From: SIG710 sp045651985
Lineage (GTDB): Bacteria; Bacillota; Clostridia; Oscillospirales; CAG-272
Assembly: GCA_045651985.1 (NCBI GenBank)
Contig: JAZRTK010000009.1
Coordinates: 1-11,999, forward strand
Length of the DNA stretch: 11,999 bases
Direction of reading: 5' to 3'
Shown: in pieces, positions 1-5,425 of the stretch
How the letters are laid out: every line of letters starts with the position of its first letter
Numbering within the stretch: position 1 is the first letter of the stretch
Made by a program: the position numbers and the translations under genes
The notes under the pieces: generated by a model
The model's database searches: none
What the model was told of the DNA's origin: nothing
Seen by the model: only the letters and a program-made list of their open reading frames with translations

Positions 1-1391
1 AAGTCCTTCGCCTTCTTTGCGTCAGCGCGGTCGTTGATGAGAGCTTCTACCTTAGCCTTGGTTTCTTCATCCACGCCTTCGGTGGTGCAGGTAATCACAA
101 GCGCTGCGGCAGGTGCATTCTTTGCGGCTTCCGCTGCCTTCAGATTTGCTTCGCGTATCTTTGCGGCTTCTTCGATAAGGCCAAGGGAGAGAACGGTGTC
201 GAAATCCTTCAGCAGAGCAACCTTTGTCGCATCATTGGTCTTTGCCTTGAGAACATCGTATACTGCGGTAACTGCAAGTGCGGTGTTCAGGTCGTTGTCC
301 ATGGCGTCGGCGAATTTCTGCTTGAGAGCTGCATATGCTTCTGCGTCGATTTCGGATGCGTCGTCCAGCTTGAGACCCGCGATTTTTGCGATAAGCTTAT
401 TGTAAGCGGTCTTTGTGCCGTCCATGCCTTCCCAGGAGAATACAAGGGACTTACGATAGTGGGACTGGAGGCAGAAGAGACGGTATACGAGGGGATTGTA
501 ACCCTTTTCTTCCAGAAGAGATACGGTGAGGAATTCGCCGCTTGACTTTGACATCTTGCCGGTATTGGTGTTCAGGTGGAGAACATGGAACCAGTGTCCG
601 CACCATTCATGGCCGAGATATGCTTCGGACTGCGCGATTTCATTGGTGTGGTGGGGGAATGCGTTGTCGATACCGCCGCAGTGAATGTCAAGGCGTTCCC
701 CTAAGTGCTTCATTGAGATGCAGGAGCATTCAATGTGCCAGCCGGGGTATCCTACGCCCCATGGGGAATCCCATTTCAGTGCCTGGTCCTCGAACTTGGA
801 TTTTGTGAACCAAAGAACAAAATCGTTCTTGTTTTTCTTGTTGTCATCGGCTTCAACGCCCTCGCGAACGCCGACCTCAAGGTCGTCCTCGTCGAAGTTG
901 TTAAAGATATAATACTGCTTTAATTTTGACGTATCAAAATACACGTTTCCGCCCGCGAGGTAAGCGTAGCCACGGTCAATAAGACCGGAGACGACGCGGA
1001 TAAAATCGTCGATGCAGGAGGTCGCGGGCTCGACTACGTCGGGTGTCTTGATGTTGAGCTTTTCGCAGTCGGCAAAGAAAGCGTCGGTGTAGAATTTTGC
1101 TATTTCCATTACCGTTTTGTGCTCACGCTTTGCGCCTTTGAGCATTTTATCCTCGCCCGTGTCGGCATCGGAGGAAAGGTGGCCAACGTCGGTTATGTTC
1201 ATGACGCGCTTTACGTCATATCCCGAATATCTGAAATATTTTTCAAGCACGTCCTCCATAATGTAGGAGCGGAGGTTTCCGATGTGTGCAAAATGGTATA
1301 CCGTAGGTCCGCAGGTGTACATTTTCACCTTGCCGGGTTCGTAGGTCTTGAATTCGTCTCGCGATCTTGTGAGTGAGTTGTATAAAAGCAT
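1..1391 (-). CDS. cysS: Cysteinyl-tRNA synthetase (partial, C-terminus beyond left edge)
   Basis: Charges tRNA-Cys with cysteine in the cytoplasm (class Ia synthetase). The window holds 463 complete codons; family length is about 465-480, so only a short C-terminal piece is missing. Visible in the translation: CGPTVY with the first zinc-ligand Cys27, the HIGH-type signature as HIGN at 36-39, WHIEC with Cys222, FPHHTNE giving His247 and Glu251, and KMSKS at 279-283. The spacing of Cys222, His247 and Glu251 matches the zinc site known from E. coli CysS (C28, C209, H234, E238). The ATG at 1389-1391 is preceded by AAGGA at 1400-1404, 8 bases away and inside the end of cysE. Only 2 bases separate it from the cysE stop, so the two are one operon, probably translationally coupled, under the T-box upstream of cysE. 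Oddities: IHCGG and HHTNE replace the usual IHGGG and HHENE, and the catalytic-domain region is unusually cysteine-rich. Confidence 0.97.
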   Translation of the reverse strand, partial: MLLYNSLTRSRDEFKTYEPGKVKMYTCGPTVYHFAHIGNLRSYIMEDVLEKYFRYSGYDVKRVMNITDVGHLSSDADTGEDKMLKGAKREHKTVMEIAKFYTDAFFADCEKLNIKTPDVVEPATSCIDDFIRVVSGLIDRGYAYLAGGNVYFDTSKLKQYYIFNNFDEDDLEVGVREGVEADDNKKNKNDFVLWFTKSKFEDQALKWDSPWGVGYPGWHIECSCISMKHLGERLDIHCGGIDNAFPHHTNEIAQSEAYLGHEWCGHWFHVLHLNTNTGKMSKSSGEFLTVSLLEEKGYNPLVYRLFCLQSHYRKSLVFSWEGMDGTKTAYNKLIAKIAGLKLDDASEIDAEAYAALKQKFADAMDNDLNTALAVTAVYDVLKAKTNDATKVALLKDFDTVLSLGLIEEAAKIREANLKAAEAAKNAPAAALVITCTTEGVDEETKAKVEALINDRADAKKAKD

Positions 1392-1393
1392 TT

Positions 1394-2161
1394 TTATTGT
1401 CCTTCCTTCTTCTTTTCTTCAAGCTCGCGCAGTCTTTCGTCCAGACGGGAAAGCTCCTGCGCTACGGGGTCGGGAATGTGCACCTGATCAAGATCCTGAG
1501 TCTTGATGCCGTCGCGGCGCACTACCTTTGCGGGAATGCCGACTGCGGTGCAGTTGTCGGGTATCTCGGTCAGAACTACCGCGCCCGCCGCGACCTTCGA
1601 GTTGTCGCCGATTCGCATAGGACCTAAGATCTTTGCGCCCGCGCCGACCATTACGTTGTTTCCGAGAGTCGGGTGGCGCTTGCCCGTGTCCTTGCCTGTA
1701 CCGCCCAACGTAACGCCCTGATATATGGTACAGTCGTCGCCGATCTCGGTAGTCTCACCGATGACCACTGCTGCACCGTGGTCGATGAAAAAGCGTTTTC
1801 CGATAGTCGCACCGGGGTGTATCTCAATGCCCGTGAAAAATCTTGCCAGCTGGCTTATTGCGCGCGCGCCGAAAAAATGATTTGACAGGTAAAGCTTGTT
1901 AGAAACGCGGTAGGCGATAATGGCGTGCAGTCCCGAATAGAGGAGAAGCACCTCCAAATCGTTTCTCGCCGCGGGGTCACGCTCGCGAATGACTGCAACC
2001 TCTTCTTTTATGTCAGCCATGATCTCGCGACCGTTTTTAATTGCCGCGCGGCTGACCTTGACAGCCTTATCCGCGGCTTTTTTTGTCGCACGCACGGCCC
2101 TGTCTGCCACGGGGCGAAAGTCACGGATTATGGCTTCGGTGTCGATCTTAATCTTCTTCAT
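1394..2161 (-). CDS. cysE: Serine O-acetyltransferase
   Basis: Transfers acetyl from acetyl-CoA to L-serine, giving O-acetylserine, the first committed step of cysteine synthesis. The 255-residue product has the family's N-terminal helical segment (RDPAAR at about 61-66, then LLLYSGLHAI) and a left-handed beta-helix of hexapeptide repeats from about 110 to 210. Conserved pieces include FFTGIEIHPGATIG, FIDHG with Asp127-His128, VTLGGTGK and KRHP with His163; these histidines match the catalytic and binding histidines of E. coli CysE. The last 30 residues are charged and probably coiled coil. The ATG is chosen because GGAG at 2167-2170 lies 5 bases upstream, just after the T-box terminator. Compared with the Bacillus enzyme (about 217 residues) there is an extra lysine/arginine-rich N-terminus of about 47 residues. 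An internal Met48 would give a standard-length protein, but no good ribosome site precedes it. Confidence 0.96.
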   Translation of the reverse strand: MKKIKIDTEAIIRDFRPVADRAVRATKKAADKAVKVSRAAIKNGREIMADIKEEVAVIRERDPAARNDLEVLLLYSGLHAIIAYRVSNKLYLSNHFFGARAISQLARFFTGIEIHPGATIGKRFFIDHGAAVVIGETTEIGDDCTIYQGVTLGGTGKDTGKRHPTLGNNVMVGAGAKILGPMRIGDNSKVAAGAVVLTEIPDNCTAVGIPAKVVRRDGIKTQDLDQVHIPDPVAQELSRLDERLRELEEKKKEGQ

Positions 2162-2175
2162 AAAATCTCCAATCT

Positions 2176-2209
2176 AAAACAAAAGCCTCCGTACCAAAGG
2201 TACAGAGGC
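2176..2209 (-). terminator. T-box regulated intrinsic terminator
   Basis: On the minus strand GCCTCTGTACC (2199-2209) pairs with GGTACGGAGGC (2185-2195) as an 11-bp stem with one G-U pair and a TTT loop, followed by TTTTGTTT. The 5' arm overlaps the sequence needed for the antiterminator, the standard T-box switch. It ends about 15 bases before the cysE start codon. Confidence 0.94.
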
Positions 2210-2424
2210 GCAAATGCACGGTTCCACTCTGCTTTGCCCTGTGTGAAAGGGCGAACTCAGATGACATTTAACGGCGTCACCCGTCCTCGGCTACGCAGAA
2301 GTGTAAAAATCCTTCGCCTTGGCGTCTCACGGAGGCACAGCCCGACACCCTGCCGCCAATGCTCGCACCATACGCATCGGCTCTCTTTTGCACGGTCTGT
2401 CGGATTCTTTCCGTTCACAGACTT
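2176..2424 (-). promoter_or_regulatory. T-box riboswitch (cysteine) of cysE-cysS
   Basis: Leader RNA that senses uncharged tRNA-Cys. Read on the minus strand: Stem I base ACGGA (2410-2414) pairs with TCCGT (2329-2333), and the next helix CCGACA (2398-2403) pairs with TGTCGG (2342-2347). The internal loop between these helices contains TGC, a cysteine codon, at 2335-2337, the likely specifier. Above it come the AGAGAG bulge motif and an 8-bp distal stem (GCCGATGC with GCATTGGC) capped by a loop with GGTGCGA, as in classic T-boxes. Stem III is GCCCT/AGGGC at 2236-2252. The T-box proper, AGAGTGGAACCGTGC, lies at 2216-2230. Its UGGA bulge (2223-2226) complements UCCA, the 3' end expected for tRNA-Cys with discriminator U73. 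GCAGAG can pair with CTCTGT to form the antiterminator, which excludes the terminator hairpin. Confidence 0.95.
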
Positions 2425-2430
2425 TACTAC

Positions 2431-2459
2431 ATTATATAACGAAAAACAGAAAATGTAAA
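2431..2459 (-). promoter_or_regulatory. Promoter of cysE-cysS
   Basis: On the minus strand a -35 TTTACA (2454-2459), a 17-base spacer and a perfect -10 TATAAT (2431-2436). Transcription should begin near 2424, directly ahead of the T-box Stem I, which fits a leader of about 260 bases before cysE. Confidence 0.88.
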
Positions 2460-2493
2460 TAGTTTTTTGAAAATTTCTTTTTTGAAAGCTTGT

Positions 2494-2528
2494 TAAAAGA
2501 CAGATCGACGGCAAAACGCCGTCGATCT
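2494..2528 (-). terminator. Intrinsic terminator after the aminotransferase gene
   Basis: On the minus strand AGATCGACGGC (2518-2528) pairs perfectly with GCCGTCGATCT (2502-2512) across a GTTTT loop, followed by GTCTTTT. It starts 14 bases after the aminotransferase stop and precedes the cysE promoter, so it should insulate the two units. The U-tract is short (four in a row), so readthrough is possible. Confidence 0.82.
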
Positions 2529-2542
2529 CGCGCTTTTATCTG

Positions 2543-3829
2543 TCAGATCTGTCCCAGCAGCTTTTTTGTTGCCGCCAGCTTGGTACAGCAAACGAGAACC
2601 TCCATTGCCGCCATCAGCTCGTCGTTTGAGGGGAAGGTGGGGGCTATGCGGATATTGCTGTTACGTGGGTCGATGCCATATGGGTAGGTTGCGCCAACGT
2701 CGGTAAGCGTTACCCCCGCTTCTTTTGCCAGGCGGTAGGTCTCTTTTGCCGTGCCGTCCATTACGTTGAGGCTGACAAAGTAACCGCCAACGGGCTTGGT
2801 CCAGGTGGCTATTCCCGTGCCGTCAAGGTGTTCGGAGAGAATTTCAAGCACTATGTCGAACTTGGGACGGATTATTTTTGCCAGGTCTGCCATGTGGTCG
2901 TGGATATTTGCGGCAGTCTTGAAATATTTTACGTGGCGGATCTGATTGATCTTGTCAAATCCGATAGTCTGAACGCCCATGATGGGCTTGATCTGATTCA
3001 AATTGTTTACGCTTGAGGCGAAAATTGCAACGCCCGAGCCTGGGAAGGAGATCTTGGAGGTGGAGGCAAAGTAGAACACGATGTCCTCGTTGTCGTACTC
3101 GCGCGCCAGGGCAAAGATGTCGGCGAGTGTGTCCTTTTCGTCCTCGTAGAGGTCGTGCACAGCGTATGCGTTGTCCCAGAAGATTCTAAAGTCGGGTGCA
3201 GCGGGCTTTAAAGCCGCAAAACGGCGGACAGTCTCGTCGGAGTAGGTGATGCCCTCAGGATTTGAATACTTGGGACAGCACCAAATACCCTTGATCTGGG
3301 GGTCGGAGGAGACGAGCTTTTCAACTGCGTCCATGTCGGGACCCGCATCGGTCATGTCAACGTTTATCATCTCAATGCCAAGGGACTTGCAGATGGCAAA
3401 ATGACGGTCGTAGCCGGGCGCGGGGCAGAGGAACTTGACTTTTTCTTCCTTACACCAGGGGCGCTCGCTTCCCGCAACGCCGTAGAGCATTGCTCTTGCC
3501 ACAGAATCGTACATAAGATTAAGGCTGGAGTTTCCCGCAACTATCAGCATTTCCTGCGGAATCCCGTAAAGCTCGGAAAAGAGCTTTTTTGCCTCGGGAA
3601 TACCGTCAAGCAGACCGTAGTTGCGGCAGTCGATTCCCGCCTCGGACTGACAGTCGGCTGAGGTGGAGATAACGTCCAGCATACCCGAAAGCAGGTCAAG
3701 CTGCTCCTTTCCGGGTTTTCCGCGCGAAAGGTCGAGAGAAAGACCCAGCTCGCGGTAGCGGTCGTACTGCTTTTGAAGTTTTATACATTGCTTTTCAAGC
3801 TCCTGCACGGAAAGTGACGAATATTCCAT
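2543..3829 (-). CDS. Aspartate aminotransferase-like PLP enzyme (subgroup If, PF12897 type)
   Basis: PLP-dependent fold-type I aminotransferase; the family transfers the amino group between aspartate and 2-oxoglutarate or similar acids. In the 428-residue product SRGKPG (35-40) is a probable substrate-site loop and AGNSS lies at 98-102. KYSNPEG (187-193) carries the conserved Asn190, FWDNAYAVH (217-225) carries Asp219 and Tyr222 for the cofactor, STSK gives the Schiff-base Lys259 in STSKISFPGSG, and IRIAPT gives the carboxylate-binding Arg394. The overall pattern matches the clostridial/corynebacterial subgroup long mislabelled MocR-like. I chose the ATG at 3827-3829 because AAGAAGG lies about 9 bases upstream. 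A longer frame from 3886 would begin with a poor ribosome site and add residues not found in the family. It lies 69 bases after asnS with no clear promoter, so cotranscription is likely. Exact substrate is inferred, not shown. Confidence 0.92.
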   Translation of the reverse strand: MEYSSLSVQELEKQCIKLQKQYDRYRELGLSLDLSRGKPGKEQLDLLSGMLDVISTSADCQSEAGIDCRNYGLLDGIPEAKKLFSELYGIPQEMLIVAGNSSLNLMYDSVARAMLYGVAGSERPWCKEEKVKFLCPAPGYDRHFAICKSLGIEMINVDMTDAGPDMDAVEKLVSSDPQIKGIWCCPKYSNPEGITYSDETVRRFAALKPAAPDFRIFWDNAYAVHDLYEDEKDTLADIFALAREYDNEDIVFYFASTSKISFPGSGVAIFASSVNNLNQIKPIMGVQTIGFDKINQIRHVKYFKTAANIHDHMADLAKIIRPKFDIVLEILSEHLDGTGIATWTKPVGGYFVSLNVMDGTAKETYRLAKEAGVTLTDVGATYPYGIDPRNSNIRIAPTFPSNDELMAAMEVLVCCTKLAATKKLLGQI

Positions 3830-3859
3830 TGAAAAATACCTTCTTTTTTGAGATTTGCA

Positions 3860-3882
3860 CCTCTCGGCATCTGCCCGAGAGG
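3860..3882 (-). other. Hairpin between asnS and the aminotransferase gene
   Basis: CCTCTCGG (3875-3882 on the minus strand) pairs perfectly with CCGAGAGG (3860-3867) around a 7-base loop. It is not followed by a U-run on either strand, so it is not a normal terminator. It sits about 30 bases before the aminotransferase start and could act in RNA stability or processing. Confidence 0.5.
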
Positions 3883-3898
3883 GCATTAAATTGTAAAA

Positions 3899-5293
3899 TT
3901 AAAATTCCGCATTTCCCGTCGTTCTTGGGAAAAGCTCAACGTCACGGATGTTGGAAATGCCCGTGATGTACATAATAAGTCTCTCGAATCCGAGACCAAA
4001 TCCTGCGTGCTTTGTGCCGCCGAACTTGCGAAGCTCAAGATACCACCAGTAGTCCTTTTCGTCAAGACCGAAGTTCTCAAGTGCACGGAGAAGCATGTCA
4101 AGTCTTTCCTCACGCTGAGAGCCGCCGATAAGCTCGCCCACGCCGGGAACAAGCATATCCATAGCCGCCACGGTCTTGCCGTCGTCGTTCAGTCGCATGT
4201 AGAACGCCTTTATTTCCTTGGGGTAGTCTGTTACGAACACGGGACCGCCGATGATGTGCTCGGTCAGGTACCTTTCGTGCTCTGTCTGCAGGTCGATTCC
4301 CCACTCAACGGGATTTTCGAATTTCTGACCGCTCTTTTGGAGCAGTTCAATTGCTTCTGTATACGTTACGTGGCCGAATTCGCTGTTTACAAGCTTGTTT
4401 AAGCGTTCAAGCACGGTCTTGTCAACTCTCTGGTTGAAGAATTCCAGTTCTTTGGGACAGTTTTCCATAACGTAGCGGAGAACGAACTTTATCATGTCCT
4501 CTGCCAGCTTCATGTCGTCTTTAAGGTCTGCAAACGCGATCTCGGGCTCGACCATCCAGAACTCTGCCGCGTGTCTCTGAGTGTTTGAGACCTCTGCGCG
4601 GAAGGTGGGACCGAAGGTGTAGATCCCGCCGTAGGCCAGAGCCATGCACTCGGCGTTGAGCTGACCCGAAACGGTCAGGCTTGCCTTCTTGCCAAAAAAA
4701 TCCTTTGTGTAGTCGACCGCGCCGTCCTCTGTCATGGGAGGATCTACGGGGTCAAGAGTGGTGACTCTGAACATTTCGCCCGCACCCTCACAGTCAGACG
4801 CTGTGATAAGGGGAGTCTGTGCGTAAACAAAGCCTCTGTCCTGGAAGAACTTGTGGATAGCGTAAGCCGCAACCGAACGGACTCTGAACGCCGCATAATA
4901 GGTGTTTGCTCTAGGGCGCAGGTGCGCGATGGTGCGCAGATACTCGGGTGTGTGTCTCTTATTCTGAATGGGGTAGTCGGGCGTGGACGCACCCTCGACC
5001 TCAACCTGCGTTGCGTGAAGCTCAAATGGCTGAGGCGCGTCGGGGGTGAGAGTGATCTTACCCTTGACGATAAGTGCCGCGCCGATGTTCTGGGACGCTA
5101 TTTCCTTGTAGTTGTCGATAACGGTGCTCTCAATTACGACCTGGAGGGGCGTAAAATAGCTTCCGTCGTTGAGCATGATGAATCCGAAAGCGTTGCTGGT
5201 ACGAATGTTGCGCGCCCAGCCCGCAACGGTTATTTCTTTGTCCGCGAATGCTGCGGGGTCTGAAAAAATTGATTTGATAGTGATTCTTTCCAT
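3899..5293 (-). CDS. asnS: Asparaginyl-tRNA synthetase
   Basis: Charges tRNA-Asn with asparagine in the cytoplasm (class IIb synthetase). The 464-residue length equals the family norm. Residues about 1-105 form the OB-fold anticodon domain (ITVAGWARNIRTSNAFGF, then LNDGS and QVV). The catalytic domain has motif 2 at about 231-252, including FRAEVSN, RHAAEFWM and EPE, and motif 3 GFGLGFERL at 431-439, ending in ELFPRTTGNAEF. The RHAAEFWM stretch and the C-terminal ending are AsnS-like rather than AspRS-like. The ATG at 5291-5293 is chosen by family length. The in-frame ATG at 5353 sits right at the expected transcription start and adds 20 unusual residues. The nearest purine-rich ribosome site (AGAAAGGG) is about 16 bases from the chosen ATG, longer than usual. 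The gene has its own promoter and is followed by the aminotransferase gene. Confidence 0.95.
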   Translation of the reverse strand: MERITIKSIFSDPAAFADKEITVAGWARNIRTSNAFGFIMLNDGSYFTPLQVVIESTVIDNYKEIASQNIGAALIVKGKITLTPDAPQPFELHATQVEVEGASTPDYPIQNKRHTPEYLRTIAHLRPRANTYYAAFRVRSVAAYAIHKFFQDRGFVYAQTPLITASDCEGAGEMFRVTTLDPVDPPMTEDGAVDYTKDFFGKKASLTVSGQLNAECMALAYGGIYTFGPTFRAEVSNTQRHAAEFWMVEPEIAFADLKDDMKLAEDMIKFVLRYVMENCPKELEFFNQRVDKTVLERLNKLVNSEFGHVTYTEAIELLQKSGQKFENPVEWGIDLQTEHERYLTEHIIGGPVFVTDYPKEIKAFYMRLNDDGKTVAAMDMLVPGVGELIGGSQREERLDMLLRALENFGLDEKDYWWYLELRKFGGTKHAGFGLGFERLIMYITGISNIRDVELFPRTTGNAEF

Positions 5294-5361
5294 GGTGGTT
5301 TTATTATGTCCCTTTCTTATTATTTCGGTATAATCCACCGTTTCTGATAACATTAACCGAT

Positions 5362-5390
5362 ATTATATCAGTCAAACGGGGAAAATGCAA
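5362..5390 (-). promoter_or_regulatory. Promoter of asnS
   Basis: On the minus strand TTGCAT (5385-5390), a 17-base spacer and TATAAT (5362-5367). Expected start of transcription is near 5354-5356, giving a leader of about 60 bases. The position argues against use of the ATG at 5353. A GGTGG (5335-5339) in the leader could pair with the CCACC (5294-5298) next to the start codon. Confidence 0.8.
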
Positions 5391-5425
5391 TATTATATTG
5401 GTTGATTTTTCAAATTGTTCACAAT

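Noticed and set aside
34..405. Open frame of 123 codons on the plus strand, rich in Ala and Ser
   Set aside because: Lies entirely antisense to cysS, whose motifs are certain; a frame shadow of a high-GC-third-position gene, with no ribosome site.
1925..2458. Open frame of 177 codons on the plus strand
   Set aside because: Runs antisense through cysE, the T-box and the cysE promoter; composition is not protein-like and the structured RNA explains the region.
2257..2514. Open frame of 85 codons on the minus strand upstream of cysE
   Set aside because: Covers the cysE promoter and T-box Stem I; starts upstream of the expected transcription start and has no ribosome site.
3830..3886. N-terminal 19-residue extension of the aminotransferase
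   Set aside because: The start at 3829 has a proper ribosome site and fits the family; the extra codons fall on the intergenic hairpin.
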